A stretch of DNA of 64,000 nucleotides, taken from the NCBI GenBank assembly GCA_016180645.1, contig JACPAV010000020.1:1-64000 (forward strand), given 5' to 3'. The notes beneath the pieces were generated by a model. The model searched no databases, was not told where the DNA came from, and was given only the letters and a program-made list of their open reading frames with translations. This document shows positions 1-7,618 of this stretch, piece by piece (positions within the stretch are counted from its first letter, which is position 1; every line of letters starts with the position of its first letter). The position numbers were made by a program, and so were the translations under genes. This DNA comes from Nitrospirota bacterium. Its GTDB lineage: Bacteria; JACPQY01.

Positions 1-1
1 C

Positions 2-622
2 GAAGACGAGGATCCCGCCAGGGCCAAGACTCTCTACTGGCGTGGGAAGGAATTCGGCTGGCGTTCGCTCATGGAGAACAAGTGCTTCAAGAAGCGCTTT
101 GATGCAAAGCCCGCCAACCCGGACTGGTACGATCTCGCCCAATGCTTCACGAAAAAGCAGGAGGCTCAGTATCTCGTATGGACCGCGGCGGCGTGGGGTG
201 GCTGGCTCAAGCTCAGCATGCAGGAGGAGGACGCAAGCTTCGAGATCTTCTTCGACGCCGTGCCCGTCCGGGAGTTCATGGACCGGGCGAGGGTGCTGGA
301 TGAGAACTACTACTACGGCATGCCGCTCCTGTTCTTCGGAATCCTGTACACGCAGATGCCGCCCATGGCCGGAGGCGGCAGGGACAAGGCAGAGGAAACC
401 TTTCAAAAGGCCTTCCGTGTTTCAGACGGCAGGTTCCTGCTGGCGAAAGTCATGTACGCCCGATTTCTCCTCGTCGCCATCAAGGATCGGGAGGCCTTCA
501 CCAAGACGCTGAAGGAAGTCATCGAAGCGCCCGACGATCTCCTGCCGGAGGCGCGCTTGGCCAACGCGATCGCCAAGAGAAAAGCGACGTTCTTTCTTTC
601 AAGGATGAACGAGCTTTTCTGA
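2..622 (+). CDS. TRAP transporter TatT-like component, C-terminal part
   Basis: The reading frame is open to the left edge of the window, so the start lies outside it and 206 codons are visible. The sequence is helical and TPR-like, with segments such as YWRGKEFGWRSL, YYYGMPLLFFG and AEETFQKAFRVSDGRFLLAKVMYA. These resemble the T component (TatT) of TPR-protein-associated TRAP transporters (TPATs). In that family a soluble periplasmic trimer of TatT binds the substrate-binding protein TatP. The gene is followed by four genes for such binding proteins, which supports the call. An ATG at 71 lies in the same frame but would remove a conserved-looking segment, so I treat the gene as longer. Family assignment is by recognition of pattern and context, not by a search. 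Confidence 0.72.
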   Translation, partial: EDEDPARAKTLYWRGKEFGWRSLMENKCFKKRFDAKPANPDWYDLAQCFTKKQEAQYLVWTAAAWGGWLKLSMQEEDASFEIFFDAVPVREFMDRARVLDENYYYGMPLLFFGILYTQMPPMAGGGRDKAEETFQKAFRVSDGRFLLAKVMYARFLLVAIKDREAFTKTLKEVIEAPDDLLPEARLANAIAKRKATFFLSRMNELF

Positions 623-672
623 CCATGCTCGGCGCGGTCACAATTTGAGCTTTTTCCCCGACCCTTCTCTTC

Positions 673-728
673 GTAGCGTCCGGTTTCATACCGGACGAAT
701 TATCGCCCGATGTAAAATCGGGCGCTAC
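673..728. repeat. Cloverleaf-like nested palindrome
   Basis: An outer stem GTAGCG (673-678) pairs with CGCTAC (723-728). Inside are two perfect hairpins: GTCCGGT/ACCGGAC (678-684 with 690-696, loop TTCAT) and CGCCCGAT/ATCGGGCG (704-711 with 717-724, loop GTAAA). It fills the space between the TatT-like gene and the first binding-protein gene. It has the look of a dispersed REP-type element. I found no second full copy in this window. Confidence 0.75.
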
Positions 729-737
729 CAGGGATGG

Positions 738-1832
738 TTGCCAAGAAAACGCTATTTTCGCCCCCGTGCTTGGTATCTCCTCCTCGTTCTTCTCTTACCG
801 CATCGGGAGGCGGTGCCTGCCGGCGCCTCGCGTGACGAAGGAGTTGTGCTCCGGGAACGACCTCTTGCCCTTCGATTGGCAACCGTTCCCCCCGAAGACA
901 CCAGCTACGGGATCGCCATCCGAAGGACCGCCAAGCGTATCGAGGAACGGTCAAAGGGGCGACTCAAGATCAAGCACTATGCCGGTGCTGTGCTTGGAGA
1001 TGAACCGCCCGTGGCCAAGATGGTCCAAGATGGTGAAATCGAGGCGGGAGGACTTACGGGGCTCGGCTTGGGAAAGATTTCTCCGGAGATCCGCATTCTG
1101 GAACTCCCCCTGCTGTTTGAGACGTACCAGGAGCAGGACTACATCATGCAGCGCTATTTCGCCCACTTTGCTGATGGAATGGAGAAACAGGGGGTCAAGC
1201 TCCTTTCCCTGATAAGCTACGGCAGGATCAACCTTTGGAGCAACGTTCCCATCCATACAATTGAAGATGCACTGAGCATGAAACTGTGGCTCTGGAAAGG
1301 CGATGTGCTTGCCGAAGCGATCACAGCGTCCTTGGGCGGGCGCAAGGAGAACGTGGTGCCGCTGGAGATCACGGAGGTCCCGGCTGCCCTGCATGATGGC
1401 CGGGTGAATCTCATCTACAACTTCGCGGCAGGGCTGATCATCTTGGGTTGGTACCCCTATGTGACCCATGTGATCACAGACACGCTAAGCCGGGCGGTGT
1501 CGGGCTTTGTGGTGAACCTGAAGGCGTGGAACTCCTTCCCGGCGGATCTTCAGGAAATATGCCGCGATGAGCTACGAAACACGATGGAGACACTCGGAAC
1601 GTGGATAAGTCGCGACGACCGCACTGCCTACATAGCCTTGGTGAAGCGTGGAATCCAGGGGACGGAAATGAACGAAAAGGAAAAGGAGAAATTCAGAACG
1701 AAGATGCGCGAAGTGCGGTTTTCGCTGGTGGGAAAGCTCTATTCACGAGAACTCCTCGACAGTATCCTGGCGGACCTGGAGTCTTTTCGCGCGGCGGAAC
1801 GACAGAAGGACGCTGCTCCCGGGAAGTATTGA
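738..1832 (+). CDS. TRAP transporter substrate-binding protein (DctP/TatP family), copy 1
   Basis: This is a periplasmic solute-binding protein of the TRAP family, which captures a carboxylate-type ligand and hands it to the membrane permease. The frame contains LATVPPEDTSYGIAIRRTAKRIEE, a GRLKIKHYAGAVLGDE segment and LELPLLFETYQEQ, which correspond to the DctP motifs that are clearer in the next three genes. A hydrophobic signal-like stretch (AWYLLLVLLL) follows basic residues. The frame can be opened as far as a TTG at 645, but that part translates the cloverleaf palindrome. I prefer TTG at 738, which has AGGG just upstream, giving 364 residues. It is the most diverged of the four copies. 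The start is uncertain; the family is fairly sure. Confidence 0.72.
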   Translation: MPRKRYFRPRAWYLLLVLLLPHREAVPAGASRDEGVVLRERPLALRLATVPPEDTSYGIAIRRTAKRIEERSKGRLKIKHYAGAVLGDEPPVAKMVQDGEIEAGGLTGLGLGKISPEIRILELPLLFETYQEQDYIMQRYFAHFADGMEKQGVKLLSLISYGRINLWSNVPIHTIEDALSMKLWLWKGDVLAEAITASLGGRKENVVPLEITEVPAALHDGRVNLIYNFAAGLIILGWYPYVTHVITDTLSRAVSGFVVNLKAWNSFPADLQEICRDELRNTMETLGTWISRDDRTAYIALVKRGIQGTEMNEKEKEKFRTKMREVRFSLVGKLYSRELLDSILADLESFRAAERQKDAAPGKY

Positions 1833-1861
1833 TCGTTGCGTAGTCAATGCCGCGTTCACCC

Positions 1862-1913
1862 TTCGACGAGCTCAGGGCGAACGGCTTTTTCCGCTCGTGG
1901 TGAGCTTGTCGAA
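1862..1913. repeat. Inverted repeat of the TTCGACGAGCTCA type
   Basis: The arm TTCGACGAGCTCAGGGCGAA (1862-1881) faces an imperfect inverted copy ending GAGCTTGTCGAA (about 1891-1913). Translated spuriously on the minus strand it reads VRQAHHER and FALSSSKG, a signature seen in many metagenomic genomes. It sits between binding-protein genes 1 and 2. Confidence 0.75.
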
Positions 1914-1964
1914 CCATGAGCGGGGTGGGCCCACAGGCGGCCTTATCCAGGCAAGGATCAGGGC

Positions 1965-3014
1965 GTGACTTACATGGCGATTTCGCTCACCGCGACACTA
2001 CTCGCGGTCCTGTTGCAGGCAGCTAGCGCGACTGCACCGACCATTGAGCCTCAGCCCGCCCCGGAATACCTCCTGCGCGCGGCTACCCTAGCCCCGGAGG
2101 GGTATGTTTGGGTCAAGTACGTTCGCCAACTGTACAATGAGGTTACCCGGCGGACGGACGGCAAGGTCCGGCTGGACTTATACACCGGTGGTTCCACCGG
2201 CGACGAGCCGGAAATCGTCGAGCAGATGAGGACCGGTGATCTGGAGGGAGCGGGGATGACCATCAACGGAGCGCATCGTATCGACCCGGCGTTCAGCGTC
2301 CTATCCCTACCCTTCCTGTTTGACTCGGCACAGGAGTGGCTCTACGTGGCCGAGCGCATGCTCGAATACTTCAGGCCACGGGCATGGAGGGCAGGATACT
2401 ACTTGACTTCAATCCTCATACAGGGAGGTCCCACCCAGTGGTATTCCACCCAGCCCCCGATGCCGCTATCCGATCTCATGGAGAAAGCCACATGCTGGGC
2501 TTGGGCGGGGGGTGAGCCGACCATGAGGGCGCAGTACGACGCCTGGGGCGCGAAACATGTTTTCGAGACCGGTGCTCTGGAAGTCGCGGAGGCACTCGAC
2601 AAGGGGAAAATATCCCTTTTCCGTACCTCCGGGCTTGCCATGGTCGCATTCCAGTGGTTTCCATACGTGAAAACTGTCTACATGGTGAACGTCCTCTACG
2701 AACCAGGGGTGATCGTCATCACGCGGAAGGCATGGGAGAAGCTGCCACAGGAGTTCCAAAAAGTGATCCAAGACGTCACCCGAGAGCACATGCCGCGACT
2801 CAACAAGCGCGCCTTGCACGACGACGAAGTGGCCCTGCTGGGCATGACCAAGCGATACGTGGACATCGTTCATCCCAAGCCGGAGGAGATGGCGTGGCTG
2901 AAGGAGAAGAGCATGGCCGTGTGGAAGAAGCTGGAGGGGAAGATGTTCCCGCCGGAACTGCTTTCAAAAGTGATCGAGCTGAGGGACGAATACCGCCGCC
3001 TGAAGAATCCGTGA
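1965..3014 (+). CDS. TRAP transporter substrate-binding protein, copy 2
   Basis: This 349-residue DctP-family periplasmic binding protein has a signal peptide (AISLTATLLAVLLQAASA) and the typical core. That core comprises AATLAPEGYVWVKYVRQLY, then GKVRLDLYTGGSTGDEPEIVEQM, then MTINGAHRIDPAFSVLSLPFLFDS. The start is a GTG at 1965 with AAGGATCAGG upstream; an ATG at 1974 is the alternative. The stop overlaps the GTG chosen for copy 3, so the two are probably co-translated. Length matches the family. The ligand cannot be predicted, although the association with a TatT-like protein places it in the TPAT subgroup. Confidence 0.85.
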   Translation: MTYMAISLTATLLAVLLQAASATAPTIEPQPAPEYLLRAATLAPEGYVWVKYVRQLYNEVTRRTDGKVRLDLYTGGSTGDEPEIVEQMRTGDLEGAGMTINGAHRIDPAFSVLSLPFLFDSAQEWLYVAERMLEYFRPRAWRAGYYLTSILIQGGPTQWYSTQPPMPLSDLMEKATCWAWAGGEPTMRAQYDAWGAKHVFETGALEVAEALDKGKISLFRTSGLAMVAFQWFPYVKTVYMVNVLYEPGVIVITRKAWEKLPQEFQKVIQDVTREHMPRLNKRALHDDEVALLGMTKRYVDIVHPKPEEMAWLKEKSMAVWKKLEGKMFPPELLSKVIELRDEYRRLKNP

Positions 3015-4105
3015 TCGCGCAGGAGACCCGCCGGGCAGACACAAACGCTTCCCGTGCAGCTTCGAGGACACGGGCCACTCGCATGACAGCCGCGGTTCTC
3101 CTGGCTTTCGCGCTGGGCACATCGGTTGCGCTCGCCGAACCGCCCGTGGGCCGGACCTACGTTATCCGTACCGCGAGTCTTGCGCCTGAAGGGTACGTTT
3201 GGACAAAGTACGTTCGCCGTACGTTCGAAGCAATCACCGCGAGAACGGGTGGTCAGGTCCGGTTGGAGTTGCATGCTGGAGGGGTGATGGGTGATGAACC
3301 GGAGATGATCCAAAAGCTTGAGGCGGGTGAAATAGACGCGGTGGGTGTGACGTTCAACGGCGCGAACCGCATGGACCCCGCACTAGCGGTACTGGGTTTG
3401 CCTTTCCTATTCGATTCGGACTCGGAGTACTCGTACGTAGCAAACAGTCTCCTCCAGTTCTTCCATCAGCGTCTGCTCAAGCAGGGCTACTACATGCTGG
3501 CGTTGATTTTCCAAGGTGGAGGAGCACAACTGTTTTCAACCCAACCTCCTACCAGTCTTCGGGAACTCGTATCTACGGGGGTATTCTGGACGTGGAAGGG
3601 TGACAGAACACTTGAGGTATGGTTTGAGGCCATGAGAGTGACAAAAACCGTACAGTCAGAAGTACCAGAAGCTCTGGCCCTACTTCAGGACGGACGTGTA
3701 AGCGTTTTTTCGACCACTGCGATACCGATGGTCGCCTTGGGATGGTTTCCTTACGTCCGCACAGTGTACATGGTCGATGCGGCCTATCTGATGGGCGTGG
3801 TCGTGATCACGCGGCGTGTGTGGGATCGTCTTTCGGCCGACTTGAGACGTGTCATGGATGAAGAGTGGGAAAAGGCGGTGCCCGGTTTCAACAAAGCGAT
3901 TCTCCGAGACGAAGAGATCGCCCTACTTGGCATGTTGAAGCGGAAGGTAACCATCGTCCACCCGATGCCGGAAGAGATGACTTGGCTCAAAGAGCGGAGC
4001 CTGACCATGTGGAAGAAACTTGAGGGTACGTTCTTCCCGCCGGAACTGCTCGATCGGGTCCTTCAACTGCGGGACGAATATCGCAGGCTGAATCCGAAAC
4101 CATGA
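3011..4105 (+). CDS. TRAP transporter substrate-binding protein, copy 3
   Basis: This is the third DctP-family binding protein in the row. Key segments are IRTASLAPEGYVWTKYVRR, GQVRLELHAGGVMGDEPEM, GLPFLFDSDSEYSYVANSLL and GGGAQLFSTQPP. The open frame runs back to 2654 inside the preceding gene, but that part is an overlap artefact. I chose GTG 3011, which overlaps the previous stop (GTGA) and keeps basic residues before the hydrophobic stretch TAAVLLAFALGTSVALA. An ATG at 3083 starts directly at that stretch. The stop overlaps the next ATG (ATGA at 4102-4105), another sign of translational coupling. Confidence 0.83.
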   Translation: MIAQETRRADTNASRAASRTRATRMTAAVLLAFALGTSVALAEPPVGRTYVIRTASLAPEGYVWTKYVRRTFEAITARTGGQVRLELHAGGVMGDEPEMIQKLEAGEIDAVGVTFNGANRMDPALAVLGLPFLFDSDSEYSYVANSLLQFFHQRLLKQGYYMLALIFQGGGAQLFSTQPPTSLRELVSTGVFWTWKGDRTLEVWFEAMRVTKTVQSEVPEALALLQDGRVSVFSTTAIPMVALGWFPYVRTVYMVDAAYLMGVVVITRRVWDRLSADLRRVMDEEWEKAVPGFNKAILRDEEIALLGMLKRKVTIVHPMPEEMTWLKERSLTMWKKLEGTFFPPELLDRVLQLRDEYRRLNPKP

Positions 4106-5190
4106 GATTTGACGGATTCCGAACCGTCGTGCGTCGGATTTCGTGGGTGGCTGTGGCCGCAGCTCTTTCCACATGGGCGCCGGAGGCAACAAGCCAAGGG
4201 ATGCCCTCGATGAAAATGGGCGGATCCCATTCCGAAAAGGGAGCGTACGTCCTTCATGTAGGCACGGTTGCGCCCGAAGGCGTGATGTACCACAAGTACG
4301 TGATGAGGGCGCTGAGGGAGAGCGAAGAGCGCTCGGCTGGTAGGTTGAGGTTCGTTATGCACGCGGGGGGCTCTGCGGGTGACGAACCGGAGGTCGCGAA
4401 AAAGATCCTCGACGGAAGACTGGACGGCGGCGGAATCTCGATCAACGGCGCGCAGAGACTGGAGCCGGAGACGATGATTCTCACGCTTCCCTTCTTCTAC
4501 GAGTCCGAAGAGGAGTACGAGTACGTGCGGGACAGGCTGCTCCCATATCTCACGGAACGGCTCAATGCCCGCGGGGTCGTACTTCTCGGTTTCATCGAGC
4601 GTGGGGGGCCGATCCAGCTTTTTTCAACACAGGAGCACGGGTCTGTGCGGGAGCTGATTGAGAACGCTTCGTGGTGGTCGTGGCAAGGTGATCAGTCCAT
4701 GCCACTCTTCTTTAGCGGCGTGGGTGCCGGTGCTATCGTCCCGACCGACCTGGACGGCCTCACCCAGGGTTTAAGAAAAGGAAGCATAACTGCATTCAGG
4801 ACCGCGGTTGCAGATACTGTGATTCTCGGCTGGTATCCATGGGTGAAGGCTATCTACAAGTTCGACTTGGCCCAGGAGTTCGGGATTGTGGTTATGAACC
4901 GCCGTTCCTTTGAGAGATTGCCCGCCGACTTGCAAGGTGTCATACGGCGGGTCTATGAGGAGCTGCTGCCGGACATCAACAAGAAGATCCGACGCGACGA
5001 GGAGATCGCCATGGTTGGGCTCTACAAGCGCGGGGTGAAGGTCATCCATCCTTCCAAGGAGGACCGCAACTGGCTCTCCCGAAACAAGGAGGCCATCTGG
5101 GATGCCTATCAGAAGGAGTTCTTTCCGCGGGGGTTGCTGGACCGGGTGATCGCCTTGCGGGAGGAGTACCGCCGTTCAAAGATCGAATAA
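4102..5190 (+). CDS. TRAP transporter substrate-binding protein, copy 4
   Basis: This is the fourth and last DctP-type protein of the tandem array, 362 residues. It has VGTVAPEGVMYHKYVMRAL, GRLRFVMHAGGSAGDEPEV, ISINGAQRLEPETMILTLPFF and GGPIQLFSTQEHG. All are positionally equivalent to copies 2 and 3. The N-terminus has a basic start and a hydrophobic stretch, followed by a short Met/Ser/Gly-rich segment (GMPSMKMGGSHS). It starts by ATGA overlap with copy 3. No dctQ or dctM permease gene follows it. The four copies probably arose by duplication and may bind different ligands for one permease encoded upstream of the window. Confidence 0.85.
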   Translation: MRFDGFRTVVRRISWVAVAAALSTWAPEATSQGMPSMKMGGSHSEKGAYVLHVGTVAPEGVMYHKYVMRALRESEERSAGRLRFVMHAGGSAGDEPEVAKKILDGRLDGGGISINGAQRLEPETMILTLPFFYESEEEYEYVRDRLLPYLTERLNARGVVLLGFIERGGPIQLFSTQEHGSVRELIENASWWSWQGDQSMPLFFSGVGAGAIVPTDLDGLTQGLRKGSITAFRTAVADTVILGWYPWVKAIYKFDLAQEFGIVVMNRRSFERLPADLQGVIRRVYEELLPDINKKIRRDEEIAMVGLYKRGVKVIHPSKEDRNWLSRNKEAIWDAYQKEFFPRGLLDRVIALREEYRRSKIE

Positions 5191-5650
5191 CGCCTACCGG
5201 AGAATTCTCCGCAGATTGCTCAGTGTCCATATGTTCTGGACCGGTCTCGGCGAGGCGGGACAGAGTCAACGATCAGGAACGAAGGCGAGGACGCCGCTCG
5301 CGCGCTTGTTTTCCTTTTGAAGCTTCGATCAGACTTGGGGGTGCGAATCTTGACGAAGCCCTCGAAGTTCACGCTCGACAGCTTGCATGGGTGAACTCCT
5401 CTCCATCACCACACAACGTACTCATCTCCTTCGATGAGGACCTTTCGGGTTGAGGGGTTCCGAAGAACGTCAACGCGAACGGCGTTGGCACACTGGGAGT
5501 GATGCGCTCGTCACCAGGAGAGACTCACCTCCGAATTGAGAGAAGCTGATACTTCACTCCAGTTTGCCATTCGTACGGCCATCAGCCGGTAACTGGGGCA
5601 AGGACGGGGAACGAAGGGGCAGGAAATCGCTGTCCGGAGTGGATCAGGAA
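5191..5650. other. Intergenic stretch without a supported gene
   Basis: Short open frames exist here (for example 5223-5453 on +). None has a recognisable domain, a good ribosome binding site or neighbour support. I see no convincing RNA gene or repeat. Confidence 0.5.
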
Positions 5651-5869
5651 TCAGAACGGGATAAGCTCACGCACCTTGCAGCGGAGAATGCTCGCAAGGC
5701 GGCTGAGAACCTCGATCGAAGGTCCTCGGCCACCTCGCTCGAGTAAGCCCAAGTAGTTGGGGGTAAGTCCGGCGGCAGCAGCTAGGCGTTCTTGGGTCAG
5801 GCCCGCACGCTTGCGATATTTTCGGATGGCATTGCCAATCTGGCTTCGATGATCCTGAGAGTGTTCCAT
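5651..5869 (-). CDS. Small XRE-family helix-turn-helix regulator
   Basis: This 72-residue protein is almost entirely one Cro/C1-type HTH domain. It reads IGNAIRKYRKRAGLTQERLAAAAGL, then TPNYLGLLERGGRGPS, then a closing helix with VLSRLASILRCKVRELI. The pattern (GLTQERLA, turn, recognition helix, LERG..P) is diagnostic. It would bind DNA as a dimer, probably at its own promoter; the target is unknown. The frame can be extended upstream to 6061, but the extra part overlaps the histone gene in another frame, so I start at the ATG at 5869 (a second ATG lies one codon earlier). Confidence 0.78.
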   Translation of the reverse strand: MEHSQDHRSQIGNAIRKYRKRAGLTQERLAAAAGLTPNYLGLLERGGRGPSIEVLSRLASILRCKVRELIPF

Positions 5870-5888
5870 CATGCTTCGGAAACAGGAC

Positions 5889-5931
5889 GGGGCGCCCGGC
5901 GCGAGGGTACGGGGGAGCGGCCAGGCGCCCC
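5889..5931. terminator. Strong hairpin between the histone and XRE genes
   Basis: Arms GGGGCGCCCGG (5889-5899) and CCAGGCGCCCC (5921-5931) pair at 10 of 11 positions around a 21-nt loop. It lies just downstream of the histone stop on the minus strand. There is no T-run, so it may be a weak terminator, an mRNA-stabilising hairpin or a repeat. Confidence 0.45.
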
Positions 5932-5940
5932 TGTGTGGGC

Positions 5941-6120
5941 TTACAGATCTTGTGGCTTGAGTGTCTTGCGACCGTTGGCCTTGGCGCGCGCGCAGGCCGA
6001 TGCGATGAGAGACCGAGTCTTGCCGTCGAGCGCCGGGTAGAAATCCGACGAGACGTTGCACCCCTTGGCGGCGTCCTTGGTACGGCTCTTGGAGACGATG
6101 AGTTCTTTGGTCTTGGCCAT
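5941..6120 (-). CDS. Bacterial histone-fold protein (minimal, 59 residues)
   Basis: The protein begins MAKTKELIVSKSRTKDAAKG, continues CNVSSDFYPALDGKTRSLIA, and ends ARAKANGRKTLKPQDL. This fits a single histone fold: a short helix 1, a loop with NVSSDF, a long helix 2 and an RKTLKPQD loop before a truncated helix 3. The last element parallels RKTIKAEDI of archaeal HMf. The ending RAKANGRKT is like the short bacterial histones of the Bdellovibrio Bd0055 type. Such proteins dimerise and coat DNA, acting in the nucleoid. The start is firm: AGGAGG lies four bases upstream of the ATG. It is followed by the XRE regulator on the same strand. The assignment is by motif recognition; a structure prediction would settle it. 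Confidence 0.75.
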   Translation of the reverse strand: MAKTKELIVSKSRTKDAAKGCNVSSDFYPALDGKTRSLIASACARAKANGRKTLKPQDL

Positions 6121-6284
6121 GTTCCCTCCTGTCAGTTGGTTGTTTGAGTCAGCTTCGGGTTAGCAAAGTGGTGCCGCGTTGTCAATCGTGTCGAGAGACG
6201 CAGGACGGATGTGCCGATTCTTGCGGGGCTGGATGGGAAACCCCGGTGCGAGGAATTACTGGTTGGCGAGGGCTGTACGGGCGA

Positions 6285-7187
6285 TCAGAACGGCAGATTG
6301 AGACCGCCGGTCTTCGGCTTGAGTCCCTTCCGCCTGGCTTCCTGCTCATAGGGGAAGGGACAGCCGCACTTGTCGCAGTCCACCTCCGAACCCAGCACGC
6401 AGGGCAGCTTCCGATTGAGCTTCAGATCCAGGGTGAGGGTGCGCCGGGGCATGTTGCACTTCGGCGTGATTTCCTTCGCCGTCTCACTCTTCATCAGCTC
6501 CAGCACGACCTCGGAGTTGAGAAGCAAGTCGGGATGTTTTTTCTTGACGGAGACCAGGCGGTCGATGAATCGATCCCTTTCCTCCCACGAGAAATCGAGG
6601 ACGTTCTTCTGGGTCTCGGTGTGTTTGTAGCCCCTGACCGTCTCATACTGCCGGAGCGGCGTGAAGAGCAGGACAAGAAACGAGACGGACGCCGGCTTCT
6701 CGATCCGGCGAAGGTCCTCGACCATGGTCTCCAGGCAACCTTCATTCATGCGGTGGAAGGTGGCCTGAAACACCACGTGGTCGATCGGGCTTTCGCCGAG
6801 GTTCTTCATCGTCTTGTCGTAACTGCCCCGACCCCGCACCTGATCGTGAATCCCGCGAGTGCCGTCCAACGAGACAAAAGGGATCAGCCCGGGGAGTTTC
6901 GGTATCGGCAGGGTCCCGTTCGTGAAAAGCTGGTTCATCTGGAAGAGTTTCGCCCCCCGCTCCAGAATCTGCGGCCGGTAGGTCGGCTCACCCCCACACC
7001 ATCCCATACTCACGATCTTGTGCCGCTCCTGGAGGATCTTCATCCCCGCCAGGAACTCTTCCGTGTCGATCTCCTCGGACTCATGCTCCTCCCGATAATA
7101 GAAGCAGTGCTTGCACCGAAGATTGCAGCGATCGGTAACATCGACGATGGCGGAGTGGTGTTCCGCGCCGGTCAGATTCTCATACAT
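6285..7187 (-). CDS. Radical SAM protein
   Basis: This 300-residue radical SAM enzyme has the cluster motif DVTDRCNLRCKHCFYY near the N-terminus (cysteines 21, 25 and 28). A SAM-binding glycine motif follows (SMGWCGGEPTYRP), then a TIM-barrel-like middle (PFVSLDGTRGIHDQVRG). The C-terminal half has extra cysteines (PKCNMPRR, PCVLGSEVDCDKCGCPFPYEQEA). These could hold an auxiliary iron-sulfur site, as in SPASM/Twitch-type family members that modify peptides or assemble cofactors. I start at the ATG at 7187 because a purine-rich GAGGGGG lies just upstream; the frame continues to 7226 without a better start. No peptide substrate is evident next to it. The reaction is unknown. Confidence 0.85.
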   Translation of the reverse strand: MYENLTGAEHHSAIVDVTDRCNLRCKHCFYYREEHESEEIDTEEFLAGMKILQERHKIVSMGWCGGEPTYRPQILERGAKLFQMNQLFTNGTLPIPKLPGLIPFVSLDGTRGIHDQVRGRGSYDKTMKNLGESPIDHVVFQATFHRMNEGCLETMVEDLRRIEKPASVSFLVLLFTPLRQYETVRGYKHTETQKNVLDFSWEERDRFIDRLVSVKKKHPDLLLNSEVVLELMKSETAKEITPKCNMPRRTLTLDLKLNRKLPCVLGSEVDCDKCGCPFPYEQEARRKGLKPKTGGLNLPF

Positions 7188-7581
7188 GGAACCCCCTCTG
7201 GCATGATTTTTCTGATTCCATACCATCGAGCGGCTGTGGTCAAGTGGCTAAGCCGGGCGAGGTAGTCCTCCCGGTCCTGGAGATCATGGAGTGCTCATTG
7301 TGTTTTCTTCTTGATTCCATGGGACCACACGCAGGATCACAGGCCAGGCCGTAGCCGGCGGATTGTCGTGCACGGTCTGCTTATTGGAACCTGATTTCCG
7401 CGCCGGCATGGCCGTAATTCCGCGCGCCCGGCTTCCGGGTTCGACAAATCGGATCGACCTGCTTCGCCTCTCCGGCGAGAAACATACCCCAATGTGCCAG
7501 CACAGTGCGTGAATATCTCAGCAGGATTTAGTCATCCAATCCGAAGGTTCAACAAGAAGTTGTTTTATCACCCAAACCACC
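7188..7581. other. Intergenic region between divergent genes
   Basis: It separates the minus-strand radical SAM gene from the plus-strand lipoprotein locus and should hold both promoters. I see no gene or strong palindrome in it. Confidence 0.4.
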
Positions 7582-7610
7582 TTGACATGATTTCGGCGCC
7601 GTGCTATTTG
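7582..7610 (+). promoter_or_regulatory. Sigma70-like promoter, possibly for a leaderless mRNA
   Basis: TTGACA (7582-7587) is followed after 17 bases by TATTTG (7605-7610). The ATG at 7619 lies only eight bases beyond the -10 element, so transcription would start at or next to the start codon. The paralogous lipoprotein at 59790 has the same arrangement. Confidence 0.5.
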
Positions 7611-7618
7611 CCCCGCCC

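Noticed and set aside
2654-3010. A longer N-terminus for the third TRAP binding protein
   Set aside because: This part lies in another frame inside the preceding gene and would bury the signal peptide in the middle of the protein.
5223-5453. A 76-codon frame after the TRAP genes
   Set aside because: No domain, no ribosome binding site and no coupling to the operon.
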